The notes: a model not told the origin generated them from the sequence alone. Numbered from the stretch's first letter, positions 1-9,327 are shown. The stretch: 64,000 nt of DNA from Chiayiivirga sp. (GCA_022647565.1 JALCLA010000001.1:1351117-1415116), one strand, 5' to 3'. Made by a program: numbers and translations.

Positions 1-70
1 CATCAACCAGCACGGCGCGCGAGCTGGTGGTGCCCTGGTCGATGGCGAGGATGAAGCGCTTCGGATTCAC
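1..70 (-). CDS. glpK: Glycerol kinase, N-terminal fragment (runs off the window)
   Basis: Only the first 23 codons are present. Reading leftwards from a GTG at 68-70 the peptide has FILAIDQGTTSSRAVLVD, the phosphate-binding start typical of FGGY-family glycerol kinases. Glycerol kinase converts glycerol and ATP to sn-glycerol 3-phosphate in the cytoplasm. A GGAG lies about 7 nt before the GTG. It follows the hydroxylase gene by about 20 bp on the same strand. FGGY relatives such as xylulokinase share part of the motif, but DQGTTSSR favours GlpK. Confidence 0.85.
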   Translation of the reverse strand, partial: MNPKRFILAIDQGTTSSRAVLVD

Positions 71-89
71 TCCAGGACTCCGGCCGTGC

Positions 90-935
90 TCAACCTGTGG
101 TTCCGGTCTGTGCCTTCGCCCGCTCCGGCGGCCCGAACAGCTGCGCCAGCGCCGCGCGCCAGCCCTGCGCGCGTCGCGCGTCGCGCAGCATCGCGATCCA
201 CTCGTGGAAGGTGAGCGTGATCGGGTTGTGCGAATGGATCTGGCCGATGATGCCGTACTCGCAGGGCACGGCCGGGTCTTCCTCGACGTAGGTGCCGAAC
301 AGGCGATCCCAGATCACCAGCACGCCGGCATAGTTGCGGTCGATGTACCCGGGATTGCGCGCGTGATGCACGCGGTGGATCGAAGGCGTGTTGAACACCT
401 TCTCGACCCAGCCCAGCTTGCCGATCACCTGGGTGTGCACGAAGAACTGGAAGCCGAGGTTGATCGCCACCACCGCGATGATGTGGAGCGGGTCGAAACC
501 GATCCAGGCCAGCGGCAGCCAGAACAGCCACATGCCGGAAATCGGATAGGTGAGGCTCTGGCGGAACGCGGTGGAAAGGTTCAGGCGCTCGGACGAGTGA
601 TGCGTGACGTGCGAGGCCCACATCCAGCGGATGCGGTGGCTGGCACGATGAAACCAGTAGTAGAAGAAATCCTGCGCCAGCACCAGCGCGAAGATGCTCC
701 ACAGCGTCGCTTCGCCCAGATCGAACAGGCGGAACTGGTACACGAGGTAGAACAGGCCGATGACGAGACTCCACGCAATGGCATCGGCCACCTGGTGCAT
801 CAGCGCCAGCGCCGCGTTCGAGACCGTATCGGCGAGGCTGTACATGGCCGGATTGCGTCGGCGCCAGTACACCGCCTCCCACACGATCAGGCCGAGGAAG
901 ACCGGCGCCATGCCCAGCAGGATCCACTTCTCCAT
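90..935 (-). CDS. Sterol desaturase / fatty acid hydroxylase family membrane protein
   Basis: A 281-aa integral membrane protein. Three histidine clusters expected of a di-iron hydroxylase are visible: HRASH near residue 116, HVTHH near 128, and HRVHH near 208, with a further FVHTQ between them. Hydrophobic segments near residues 5-25, 55-75 and 145-190 fit a membrane enzyme with cytoplasmic histidines. Family members hydroxylate or desaturate sterols, fatty acids or alkyl glycerols; the substrate here cannot be told. The ATG overlaps the TGA of the upstream SRPBCC gene (TGATG), so the two are probably translationally coupled. Confidence 0.92.
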   Translation of the reverse strand: MEKWILLGMAPVFLGLIVWEAVYWRRRNPAMYSLADTVSNAALALMHQVADAIAWSLVIGLFYLVYQFRLFDLGEATLWSIFALVLAQDFFYYWFHRASHRIRWMWASHVTHHSSERLNLSTAFRQSLTYPISGMWLFWLPLAWIGFDPLHIIAVVAINLGFQFFVHTQVIGKLGWVEKVFNTPSIHRVHHARNPGYIDRNYAGVLVIWDRLFGTYVEEDPAVPCEYGIIGQIHSHNPITLTFHEWIAMLRDARRAQGWRAALAQLFGPPERAKAQTGTTG

Positions 936-1411
936 CAGCGTGACGCACCCGGCGCGAGTTCACGCGCCATCGCGGCCAGGCAGCGCTGCATCGCGCCCTG
1001 CATGAAGACGCGCAGGATGGGAAAGGCCAGTGGCCAGGCCAGCGGCGAGGTCAGTTCGAAGCGATACGTCCACGCCACCAGCGCGCCTTCCGCCGTGGGC
1101 GAGAAGCGCCAGTCCGCGTGCGCTTCTCGCGCCAGCCAGCTCAGCGGCGCAGTGAAGCCGCTGAGGGTGTAGGCGTGACGCTGCGCCGGTTCGAGCGCGG
1201 TGATGCGTTCCAGCATCACCACACCCTTCACGTCCTCGACGTCGCGGGTGCTGCCGACCGCGGCCGCCGCGTGCAGGCGGATCGCGCGCAGCGCCGGGAT
1301 CGGACCGAAGCCGCGAAATAGCGTCGGAAAGCGCTGCGGATCGAGCGAGAGCTCGAAGGCGGCCTGCGGCGTGGCCGCGAAACGGAGTTCGACGAGGAGA
1401 TTGACGTGCAT
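935..1411 (-). CDS. SRPBCC-family protein (polyketide cyclase/START-like fold)
   Basis: A 158-aa protein starting MHVNLLVELRFAATPQAAFE. The pattern of an N-terminal strand, an FELSLDPQRFP helix and a C-terminal long helix (LRVFMQGAMQRCLAAMA) is that of SRPBCC lipid- or ligand-binding proteins. The frame stays open further upstream, but that part lies in a repeated element and has unlike composition, so I start at the ATG at 1409-1411. The stop overlaps the start of the hydroxylase gene. A small-ligand carrier coupled to a lipid-modifying enzyme is plausible, but the ligand is unknown. Confidence 0.8.
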   Translation of the reverse strand: MHVNLLVELRFAATPQAAFELSLDPQRFPTLFRGFGPIPALRAIRLHAAAAVGSTRDVEDVKGVVMLERITALEPAQRHAYTLSGFTAPLSWLAREAHADWRFSPTAEGALVAWTYRFELTSPLAWPLAFPILRVFMQGAMQRCLAAMARELAPGASR

Positions 1412-1450
1412 GGCGCGAGTTTGTCGCGCAGATATGGCCTCGTCCAGTGC

Positions 1451-1922
1451 TCGGCTTCTCTCGCACGAAGCGAGTTGCCCGCGAAGTTTCGTCCGCCTCG
1501 GCGGCGGCCGAGTTACTTCTCTTGACTCCGGGCATCCTGCCCTCCGCCCCTTCGGGGCCGCCTTCGGCGTTCGCGCCGCTCCTGCGGCGCAGTGCGTGCC
1601 CAAAGAGAAGTAACCAGGAGAAAGGGCACCCGGAGAAGGAGCAAGAGCTCGCCGGCTGTCGCTGTTGGCTCCTGGGTCCCGTCCATGGCGCTGAGCAGCG
1701 CAGTCGGGCTCGGGGGAAAGGCGCGTATGTTCGAGCACATGGATGTGCGAGTTCGCGCCGGCCCGAGTCAGGCGAGCAGCGCAGGGCACCGCGCAGAGCG
1801 CGGCGCCAGAGTCGGGCGTGCTTTCTCTTGCCCACTTCTCTTTGCACGGGCAAAGAGAAGTGGGTCGGCCGCCGCTGAGGCGGACGAAACCTCGCGATGA
1901 ACTCGCCTGCTGCGAGAAAATC
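1451..1922. repeat. 470-bp intergenic element with about 73-bp inverted ends
   Basis: The 567-bp gap between the SRPBCC and M16 genes holds no convincing gene. Its left arm (1451-1523) and right arm (1850-1922) are inverted copies about 80 percent identical, sharing for example CGGCCGCC and AGGCGGACGAAAC. Inside the left half GTTACTTCTCTT at 1512-1523 is repeated inverted at 1603-1614. The right half carries a perfect 15-bp hairpin (1831-1845 with 1850-1864, loop ACGG). Stacked GAGAAGTAAC-type palindromes of this sort are, as I recall, dispersed in Lysobacterales genomes. No transposase is present. Confidence 0.75.
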
Positions 1923-1978
1923 CAAGAGCTGGATTGCCGCCAGCATCCACAGTCCGACTTTCGTCGAAATGACGCCTC

Positions 1979-4837
1979 CTACTCGAAAACGCGCTCCGCC
2001 TCGACCACCGTGATGCGTTCCTTCGCCAATCCCAGCGGCGCCCTGGCGATGATCGCGTCCTCGTCGGTCAGCGCCTTCGGCTTCTCGGTGTTGTAGCTCA
2101 CGGGCGACGCGGTATCGGCCGCGAGCGCGGCAGCGAGGGCATCCGCATCCTTGGCCACGAACACGAACTGTGCGGCGCCTGGCTTCAGGTGCGTGCGGAT
2201 CGCGGCGTTGACCTGGTCCAGGGTCAGCGCCTCCAGCCCGTTGCGCACGTACTGCACGAACTCCGGCGTGCCGAACCACTGCGAATCAAGCGCGTAGCCG
2301 AGACGGCGCGAACTGGAAGCAGTGAGGATCGCGACGAACTTGCGCAGGAAGGCGCGGCTGGCCTCGAATTCGTCCGCGCTCAGGCCGTGTTCGGCCAGCT
2401 CGTCCAGCTCGAACAGCGCGGCGCGCGTGGCGAACAGCGCGTCGTTGTTGTTGCGCAACGGGCGCAGCCAGATCTGGAACAGGTCGTTGTCGCGTGCGTA
2501 GTTCGGGTTCGGCTGCATCAGGAACATGCCGAACGGGAAATACTCGGTGTAGGCATAGTTGCCGTAATTCATGCCGCGTTGCTCGCGGATCTTGCTGTAG
2601 AGCAAGCCGGAACTGTTGCGGTGTTCGCCGAGATAACTGCGCACCAGCCACAGGGCGAGCCAGTCCGGGTCGCCGCGCTTCACCGCGATCGGCCAACCGA
2701 ACGACACCGCCACGGCCGGGGTTTCCTTCTTGATGATGGTGGCTGTGCGGGCCGCCGCCAGCGGCACGGCTGGCGCATCCATCGAGGCGGCCGACACCGG
2801 AGGCAGTTTGCCCAGGTCGTTCAGCAGGCGGGTCTTGAAGGCCGCGGTGTAGGCGCCGGCCAGACCGACGCGCAGGCGCTGCGGGCCGAAATTGGCGCGA
2901 TAAAATGCCTTCACGTCGTCGAGCGTGATCGACTCCACGTCCTCGATGTGGCCGGTGTTGAGCGTGCCATACGGATGCTGCTCCCCGTAGACCTGCTCAT
3001 ACAGCGCCTCCTTGCCGAACTCCTCGTCGTTGTTGCTGCGCAGGTCCACCTTGATCGCGTTGAGTTGCTGCTGCTTTAGGCGCTGGAAATCATCCTCGCG
3101 GAAGCCGGGTTCGAGCAGCATCTCGCGTGCCAGCGCGTACCAGGCCTCGAGGTTGTCGCGATGCACCGCGCCGGCAAATTTCACCATCTCCTTGTCGATC
3201 TGCACCGACAGACCCGAGGCCATCGGGTAAAACGCCTGCTGCAGTTCGGCATAGCTGCGCCTGGCGGTGCCACCTGCGGCCAGCATGTTGGACGTGAGCC
3301 ACGCGAGGCCCTTCTTGCCGGGCGGATCGAACGCGGCGCCGGTGTGGAAGAGCAGCGCAACGTCGACCAGCGGCGATTCCGAGGGCTGTTCCAGCGCCGG
3401 GATGGTCGAGGGCCTGGCCGCGACCGCCTGCTGTTCGCGCGTCAGCGTATCGAGCGAGGCGAAATCGTTGGCGCCGGCCAGCGCCTTGTCGTTGGAGATC
3501 GACAGGCTGGCGCGATTGGTGTCGATGAACACACGGTTGGCGACCGCGACGATGTCCTCCGGTGTCACCTGGTCGAACTGGGCGTAGAGCCGGTTCAGGG
3601 TTTCGACGTCACGCTCATAGGCCACGAAGCGGGCCAGGGTGGCGGCCATGGTGGAGGCCGAATTCAGCGTGTTGGCGAAGCCGTATTTCACCCGCGACTT
3701 CGCCTCGGCGAGCTTCGCGGCATCGAGCGGTTCGGTACGGGCGCGCAGCAGGGTGGCCTGGATCGCCGCGGTGACGGCCGCGGCGTGCTTGGCATCGGTG
3801 AGGCGCGCGCCGATCGCGAACAGGCCCGGATCGACATTGAGCGGCGGCTGCGCGAAGAACTGGTCGGAGAACCGTTCGCGCACCACCAGTTGCTGGTAGA
3901 TATCCGAGGTCTGGCCGAAGTAGATCTCGGCCAGCAGCATCAGCGCCGGAGTCTCGCGGTTGTCGGTGCCGAAGGCCGGGCCGCGCCAGGCGTTGATCAG
4001 GTAGGGCAGGGTCGGGCCTTCCCAGGGCATGTGCTCGTAGCGCGGGCCGGGCAGCGGCGGCTCCTGCGGAATCTGCACGCGGTAGTCACCGCGTTTCCAC
4101 GCGCCCCAGTACTTCTCGATCAGGTCGAGCGTCGCCGCGGGATTGACGTCACCCACGATGATCACGCTGGTGTACTCGGGCCGATACCAGCGCGAGAAGA
4201 AGGTCTTGGCGTAGTCCATCTGGTCCGGCATCGCTTCGATGTCGGCCAGGTAACCCATGGTGGTGTGGCCATAGGTGTGTTGGTCGTAGGCGAGGTCGCT
4301 CAGGCGCTCGAAGCCCTTGAGCAGCGGGTTGGAGTAGTTCTTGAGGTACTCGCCCTTCACTGCCAGCGCTTCGGTGCGGAACTGTTCCTTGCTGTAGGCG
4401 AGGTTCTGGAAGCGGTCGGCCTCGACCTCGATCACTTTCTCCAGGTCGTCGGTGGTGAAGTTGGTGTAGTAGTTGGTGAGGTCGGATGAGGTGTAGGCGT
4501 TCTGGTCGGCGCCCGCGTTCTTGATGATGGCGCCATAGGCATCGGCCGGATACGACGGCGTGCCACGGAACATCATGTGCTCGAAGAAATGCGCGAAGCC
4601 GGTCTTGCCTTCCTCCACCTCGTTGCGCGAGCCGGTCTGCACCGGGATCTGGATGCTGACCACGCCCGGCGTGTCGGTGGCTATCACGATCGCGCGCAGA
4701 CCGTTGGCGAGCGTGCGTTGCTCGTAGGGCAGCGGGAAGATCTTCTCGCTGCTGCCCTGGGTGGCTCCGGCGGGAAACACGGGCAGCAGCCCGGCCAGGG
4801 CGAGCAGGGCGCGGGACAGGGGACGGAACGTGGACAT
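1979..4837 (-). CDS. M16-family zinc metallopeptidase, two-domain, secreted
   Basis: A 952-aa protein. Residues 1-25 form a signal peptide (LLALAGLLPVFPAGA). The inverted zinc motif HFFEH is at about residues 83-87, with the distal glutamate expected in the EVEADRFQNL / TEALAVKGEY region. The C-terminal half repeats the M16 fold without the motif, as usual for pitrilysin-like pairs in one chain. It should act in the periplasm on peptides. It stands alone, divergent from the sigma factor at 5072, with about 230 bp between. The exact substrate is not predictable. Confidence 0.93.
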   Translation of the reverse strand: MSTFRPLSRALLALAGLLPVFPAGATQGSSEKIFPLPYEQRTLANGLRAIVIATDTPGVVSIQIPVQTGSRNEVEEGKTGFAHFFEHMMFRGTPSYPADAYGAIIKNAGADQNAYTSSDLTNYYTNFTTDDLEKVIEVEADRFQNLAYSKEQFRTEALAVKGEYLKNYSNPLLKGFERLSDLAYDQHTYGHTTMGYLADIEAMPDQMDYAKTFFSRWYRPEYTSVIIVGDVNPAATLDLIEKYWGAWKRGDYRVQIPQEPPLPGPRYEHMPWEGPTLPYLINAWRGPAFGTDNRETPALMLLAEIYFGQTSDIYQQLVVRERFSDQFFAQPPLNVDPGLFAIGARLTDAKHAAAVTAAIQATLLRARTEPLDAAKLAEAKSRVKYGFANTLNSASTMAATLARFVAYERDVETLNRLYAQFDQVTPEDIVAVANRVFIDTNRASLSISNDKALAGANDFASLDTLTREQQAVAARPSTIPALEQPSESPLVDVALLFHTGAAFDPPGKKGLAWLTSNMLAAGGTARRSYAELQQAFYPMASGLSVQIDKEMVKFAGAVHRDNLEAWYALAREMLLEPGFREDDFQRLKQQQLNAIKVDLRSNNDEEFGKEALYEQVYGEQHPYGTLNTGHIEDVESITLDDVKAFYRANFGPQRLRVGLAGAYTAAFKTRLLNDLGKLPPVSAASMDAPAVPLAAARTATIIKKETPAVAVSFGWPIAVKRGDPDWLALWLVRSYLGEHRNSSGLLYSKIREQRGMNYGNYAYTEYFPFGMFLMQPNPNYARDNDLFQIWLRPLRNNNDALFATRAALFELDELAEHGLSADEFEASRAFLRKFVAILTASSSRRLGYALDSQWFGTPEFVQYVRNGLEALTLDQVNAAIRTHLKPGAAQFVFVAKDADALAAALAADTASPVSYNTEKPKALTDEDAIIARAPLGLAKERITVVEAERVFE

Positions 4838-5059
4838 GCGGGCCTCGGCGGTGCAATGCGGACGAAGGCGCGAATTACAGCACAGCCCGCCGAACGGGCG
4901 AGTGCCGATGGTTGGGCGCTGTGCTTGCCGATGGCAGGCGTGGTTCGCTTCGTTGCCGCGGGACCACGTTCACGCTGAGCGATGCAGCGGGGCCGAAGGA
5001 TGCCGAAAGTCAGGTTTCAGGGCAGCCGATGGTGAGGTCGCGCGCCCCCTCATCGCGCA

Positions 5060-5065
5060 TACAAT
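5060..5065 (+). promoter_or_regulatory. -10 box TACAAT of the ECF sigma gene, leaderless arrangement
   Basis: TACAAT ends 6 nt before the ATG at 5072, so transcription would begin at or next to the start codon. No Shine-Dalgarno sequence is present. No good -35 is seen. Confidence 0.45.
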
Positions 5066-5071
5066 CACGGC

Positions 5072-5629
5072 ATGAATGCCGCCACCGACATCACCCAGTT
5101 GCTCGACCTCGCCGGCGATGGCGACCGCGCGGCCTGGGATCGCCTGGTGCATCTGGTCTATCCCGACCTCAAGCGCCTCGCGCGCGGCGCGCTTTCCGGG
5201 CACGGCGCACAGACGCTCAACACCACCGCCCTGGTGCACGAGTGCTACCTGCGCCTGTCGCAGGCCGCGGGTGCGCCACGCGACCGCGGGCACCTGATGT
5301 CGCTCGCGGTGCGGATCATGCGCCAGGTGCTGATCGACCATGCGCGCGAGCGGCTCGCGGCCAAGCGTGGCGGCGGCGCGCTGGCGATACCTATCGAGGA
5401 CGCGCAACTCGCGGACGAGCGCCAGTTCGAGACCATCGTCGAGATCGACGCGGCCTTGAGCCGCCTGGCCCTGCTCGAGCCGCGCCAGGCCCAGGTGTTC
5501 GAGCATCGTTACTTCGGCGGCCTCAACGACGACGAGACCGCCACCGCGCTGGGCATCTCGCCGCGCACCGTGCATCGCGACTGGGACGCCGGGCGGGAGT
5601 GGCTGGCAGCGAATCTGGCGCTGGGATGA
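5072..5629 (+). CDS. ECF-like RNA polymerase sigma factor (TIGR02999 / sigma70_ECF type)
   Basis: A 185-aa sigma factor. It opens ITQLLDLAGDGDRAAWDRLVHLVYPDLKRLA (region 2), has ALVHECYLRL and MRQVLIDHARERLAAKRGG in mid-protein, and an ECF region 4 with VFEHRYFGGLNDDETATALGISPRTVHRDW as the helix-turn-helix. This matches a class in which the sigma gene commonly sits beside a Ser/Thr kinase, as here (kinase stop only 14 bp away, convergent). The inference is that the kinase modifies or gates this sigma factor. The promoter looks leaderless. Confidence 0.92.
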   Translation: MNAATDITQLLDLAGDGDRAAWDRLVHLVYPDLKRLARGALSGHGAQTLNTTALVHECYLRLSQAAGAPRDRGHLMSLAVRIMRQVLIDHARERLAAKRGGGALAIPIEDAQLADERQFETIVEIDAALSRLALLEPRQAQVFEHRYFGGLNDDETATALGISPRTVHRDWDAGREWLAANLALG

Positions 5630-5643
5630 GCTGAGTCACGCGC

Positions 5644-8088
5644 TCAACGTGCTGCGTCGCGCAGCGCGGCGCGCATCTGGCGCGCGCGCTGGCTGCGCGG
5701 ATGCTCCGCGCCGAGCGTCGCATCCAGCGTGGTGATGGCGCGTTCGAATTGCGCGTCCGCCTCGGAGTAGTCCTTGTCGGCCTGCAGGCTCAGCGCATAG
5801 CCCGCGCGGAACAGGGCGGTCTGCCAGGCGTCCGGACCCAGGTCGGGGCTGGCTTCGGCAGCGGCCAAGGCGCGTCGATGCTGGTCCAAGGCCTCGGAAA
5901 GCCGGCCCTGCTTGCGATAAAGGCCGGCCAGGTTGTGCATCAGGCTGATCGTGTCCGGATGCGACAGGCCAATCAACCGCGTCTCGATGGCCAGTGCGCG
6001 CTCGTACAGCGGTGCCGCGTCCTCCAGCTTGCCCCAGACCGAGTAGAGCAGGCCGAGATTGTTCATGGAATTGCGGGTGTACAGGTGCTCTTCGCCGAGT
6101 CGACGCAGGCGTGTGTCGAGCGTGGCGCGAAACAGGGGTTCCGCCTCCGCGTAGCGCTTCAGCTCCTGCAGCACGGTCGCGGTTTCGTTGGCACTGGAGA
6201 GGGTTTCCGGGTGCTCGGGACCCAGCACCTTGCGACGTGCGGCCAGGGTTGGTTCGAGCCAGGCGAGCGCGGCTTCCGGCTCGCCCTGATGGCGTTTGAG
6301 CACACCCAGTTCATGCGATGCGAGCAAGGTGGCGGGATGCGACTTGCCGTTGCCTGCCAGGCGCTGCGCATACACGCGCTCGAACAAGGGCAAGGCCTCG
6401 GCATGCCGGCCCAGCATCTGCAGGTTGATGGCCACCTGTTCGGCAACATCGAGGCTGAGTGCATCCTCGGCGCCAAGTGACGCGGTTGCAGCATCGAGGA
6501 CCGCCTGCTGGGTGGTCAATGCATGTTCGTACTCACCGCGCCGGTGGTAGATCCCGCCCAGGGCGCTTTGCAACGCCAGGGTGTCGCGGGATCGCTCCGG
6601 AACCGGCTGCGCATTGGCGAGCAGTTGCTTCAGCAGGGCTTCGGCTTCGTCGAGCCGGTCGCGCATCACCAGGGTGTCGGCCAACACCCAATCCGCGGCA
6701 TCGCGCAGCGCTTGCGGTGCCGGCGCCGCCTCCGCCAACTGCCGCGATTGGCGCGCCTCGCGTTCGGACTCCTGGTAGCGCCCAAGTCGGAAATACAGGT
6801 CCGACAAGGTGCGACGGATGGCGCTGTGTTCCAGCGGCAAATCAGCGAAACGACCGGCAGCGCTGGCCGAGGCAAGATCCAGCGCGGCACGTACGGTGAG
6901 TTCCTCGCCCGGTGCGGCACCCGGATCGGCGGCGGCCAGCAAGTCGTCGCGCATGAACTGCAATGTCGTGTTGGCGATGCGCGCCTGGTGCTGGGCCGCG
7001 TCGCGTTCGAGGCGCAGGCGCGACGTCACCAGCAGGGTTGCAAGGCCGGCGGCGAGCAGCGTCGCCAGGGCGGCCGTGGTGGCCACCGGATGGCGCTGCA
7101 CGTAGCGCGTGGCAAGGTAAGCGGCATGGCGCGGGCGGGCGCGCACCGGGCGTCGCTCGAGAAAGGCGGACAGGTCGGCGGCAAGCGCATCGACGGTGGC
7201 ATAGCGCCGCGCCGGGTCGGCATCGGTGGCCCGGGTCAGGATTGCCGCGAGATCGATCGGCAGGCCTGGTGGCAAGGGCGTCGCTGCCGGGTTCGCTGGC
7301 GTTGCGCTCGCGCTGCCGGCCGCCGGGAGTTGCGTCACGCGCGTGGCTTCGCGGGTGGCCAGCTGTTGGTTCTCCGCCTCGTCCGAGCAGAGGATGGCGA
7401 CCAGCAGGCGGCCCAGCTGGTACACGTCCGAGGCCACCGTCACGCTCTCGCCGCGCCATTGTTCGGGACTGGCGAAGCCCGGCGTGCAGGCGCGAGTGGC
7501 GAGCGCATCGTGCTGGCCTAGCCACTGCGCGATGCCGAAGTCGAGCAGCTTGGCGTTGCCGTTGCGGTCCACGAGCACGTTCGATGGCTTGATGTCGCGA
7601 TGGATCACGCCGCGTGCATGCGCGAATGCGACCGCCTCGCAGACGTGCCGGAACAGCGCGAGGCGTCGCGCCAGCGGCAGCGCGGAGTCCATGCAGTGCC
7701 GATCGAGCGGTTCGCCCTCGATGTACTCCATCGCGAACCACGGCCTGCCCCCGGCGCTGCGTCCGCCGTCCAGCAGGCGCGCGATGTGCGGGTGGCTCAG
7801 GTCGGCCAGGGCCTGGCGTTCGCGCCGGAACAGGGCCTCGCCGGCGTCGTCGGCCTGAGCGGCGTGCATCCACTTGAGCGCCACCTGTTGCTGGTACTCG
7901 CCGTCGTCGCGTTCGGCCAGGTAGACGATGGCCATGCCGCCGCGCCCCAGTTCGCGCAACACGCGATAGATGCCGACGCGTTCGCCCGGGCGCAATTCCG
8001 CGTCAGCCTCGCGTTGGCGCAGCAAGGACGCAGCCACCGCACCCTGCAGGGCGCCGCCGGTCTGGAAAACGCGCGGGTCGATGGGCAT
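5644..8088 (-). CDS. Ser/Thr protein kinase with transmembrane segment and TPR repeats
   Basis: An 814-aa protein. The N-terminal kinase domain (about residues 38-300) has GRGGMA as the glycine loop, Lys72 in VALKWMH, HRDIKPSNVL as the catalytic loop, DFG, and SPEQW for the APE region. One transmembrane helix follows (VATTAALATLLAAGLATLLV). The rest is a run of tetratricopeptide repeats, several with LGPEHPETL- or LGEEHLYTRNSMNNLG-type units. I start at MPIDPRV because TACACT ends 6 nt upstream; the frame remains open 23 codons further. It is convergent with the ECF sigma gene at 5072, a recurrent pairing in which the kinase is thought to control the sigma factor. Confidence 0.92.
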   Translation of the reverse strand: MPIDPRVFQTGGALQGAVAASLLRQREADAELRPGERVGIYRVLRELGRGGMAIVYLAERDDGEYQQQVALKWMHAAQADDAGEALFRRERQALADLSHPHIARLLDGGRSAGGRPWFAMEYIEGEPLDRHCMDSALPLARRLALFRHVCEAVAFAHARGVIHRDIKPSNVLVDRNGNAKLLDFGIAQWLGQHDALATRACTPGFASPEQWRGESVTVASDVYQLGRLLVAILCSDEAENQQLATREATRVTQLPAAGSASATPANPAATPLPPGLPIDLAAILTRATDADPARRYATVDALAADLSAFLERRPVRARPRHAAYLATRYVQRHPVATTAALATLLAAGLATLLVTSRLRLERDAAQHQARIANTTLQFMRDDLLAAADPGAAPGEELTVRAALDLASASAAGRFADLPLEHSAIRRTLSDLYFRLGRYQESEREARQSRQLAEAAPAPQALRDAADWVLADTLVMRDRLDEAEALLKQLLANAQPVPERSRDTLALQSALGGIYHRRGEYEHALTTQQAVLDAATASLGAEDALSLDVAEQVAINLQMLGRHAEALPLFERVYAQRLAGNGKSHPATLLASHELGVLKRHQGEPEAALAWLEPTLAARRKVLGPEHPETLSSANETATVLQELKRYAEAEPLFRATLDTRLRRLGEEHLYTRNSMNNLGLLYSVWGKLEDAAPLYERALAIETRLIGLSHPDTISLMHNLAGLYRKQGRLSEALDQHRRALAAAEASPDLGPDAWQTALFRAGYALSLQADKDYSEADAQFERAITTLDATLGAEHPRSQRARQMRAALRDAAR

Positions 8089-8094
8089 GGCGGG

Positions 8095-8100
8095 AGTGTA
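8095..8100 (-). promoter_or_regulatory. -10 box TACACT of the TPR kinase gene, leaderless arrangement
   Basis: On the minus strand TACACT is followed by 6 nt (CCCGCC) and then ATG at 8088. This mirrors the spacing of the partner sigma gene. The surrounding 17-mer recurs upstream of 24074. Confidence 0.45.
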
Positions 8101-8162
8101 TCGCCCGATGGCAAGACCCGGTGCCCTTTGCCGTGACATCCGGCAGGGAGGGCGCAATGAAC

Positions 8163-9293
8163 TCAGCGCGGGGGCAGCAGCAGATCAAGCACTTCATCGG
8201 CCACGCACGCGTCGTTGCGCAGGGCGGGTCCGGCGGTGGGGCGCAGCGTCGTCAGGCGTTGCCAGGCCGCTTCCATGGTTCGTGCGTCGAACGGCGGCAG
8301 CAGCGTCACGGCGGCCCCCAGCGCCTCGATCCGGCGTGCGGTGAGGTACATCTCGGCCTGCGTCGGCAACAGCAGGGCCGGCTTTCCGGCCAGCGCCGCA
8401 GCCACGGCGAGATTGCCCCCGTGGCCCACGACGATGTCGGCCTGGGCCAGCGTGGCGCGCATGTCCACAGGCTGCGTCGAGACGTGCAGCCGCGGGTGCG
8501 CGGCCCAGGACTGTGCGCCGCCGAAATGGGCCAGCACGGCCGCGTCGCGGTCGCGCACGAGGCGTTCGCGCAGCAGCTCGAGCGAAGCAAGATTCGGCTG
8601 CAGGTAGACGAAGACGCGCTTCGAGCCGGATGGCCAGCACGGCGCGCAGCCGTGGCCGAGCATCGGCCCCACGTATCTGGCCTTCGAACGCATCGGATAG
8701 TGGTCGTACTCGGCCAGGGTGAACAGGGCTTGTTCATCTCCCTGGTCGATGTGGTCGCGCCTGGCGACGCCGAGCGCGGCCTGGATGGAATGCCAGCGTT
8801 CGGCGATGGCGCGTTCGCGCTGCGCGATGCGCGCGGAGTCGACTGCCTCCCAGGTGCGGAACACCGGCCACGGTGGGCCGGGTGGCGGGACGAGGAAGCC
8901 GGTGCCGATCGCGACGCAGCGAATGCCCAAGGCGCGCGCCGCGACCGGGGCGAGCGGTGCGGCATCGACCAGCAGGGCCTGCACGCCGCTCGCGTCCAGC
9001 ACGTCGCGCCAGGCCAGGGCCAGGGCGATGGCTTGCGCTTCGTCGTGCAGGCCGCATTCGTTCCAGAGGATGTCGGCCCAGGAAGCCGGTGTCGCGTCGG
9101 CAGGTATCCAGTCGTTGTGCGGCGCGGGCAGCAGGCGCACCTCAAGGTTGCCGAGCGCGGCGCGCTGTCGCAGCAGGTTGCGCGCGAACAACACGGGTTC
9201 ATCGCCGCGTTCACGCACGCGCGTTGCGAGGGCGGCCACGCGCACCGCATGGCCGCGTCCGGCGCCCAGGTCCCAGGCCAAGCCGATTCTCAT
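8163..9293 (-). CDS. Glycosyltransferase of the MurG/UDP-glucuronosyltransferase (GT1-like) fold
   Basis: A 376-aa protein starting MRIGLAWDLGAGRGHAVRVA, the Rossmann start with a GxGRGH loop seen in GT-B glycosyltransferases. Near the C terminus ADIVVGHGGNLAVAAALAGKPALLLPTQAEMYLTARRIEALGA is the nucleotide-sugar binding signature (HGG, G-P, P-Q). The open frame extends upstream over a region of unlike composition; I use the ATG at 9291-9293. Donor and acceptor are unknown. It stands alone, with the kinase downstream and the secreted block divergent. Confidence 0.85.
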   Translation of the reverse strand: MRIGLAWDLGAGRGHAVRVAALATRVRERGDEPVLFARNLLRQRAALGNLEVRLLPAPHNDWIPADATPASWADILWNECGLHDEAQAIALALAWRDVLDASGVQALLVDAAPLAPVAARALGIRCVAIGTGFLVPPPGPPWPVFRTWEAVDSARIAQRERAIAERWHSIQAALGVARRDHIDQGDEQALFTLAEYDHYPMRSKARYVGPMLGHGCAPCWPSGSKRVFVYLQPNLASLELLRERLVRDRDAAVLAHFGGAQSWAAHPRLHVSTQPVDMRATLAQADIVVGHGGNLAVAAALAGKPALLLPTQAEMYLTARRIEALGAAVTLLPPFDARTMEAAWQRLTTLRPTAGPALRNDACVADEVLDLLLPPR

Positions 9294-9327
9294 GCCGCCG
9301 TATCCCGTTTCGAGCGGAGCAACTGCA

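Noticed and set aside
935..2279. Long N-terminal extensions upstream of the SRPBCC start
   Set aside because: They run through the inverted-repeat element and show no homology or start signal; the ATG at 1409-1411 gives the normal domain length.
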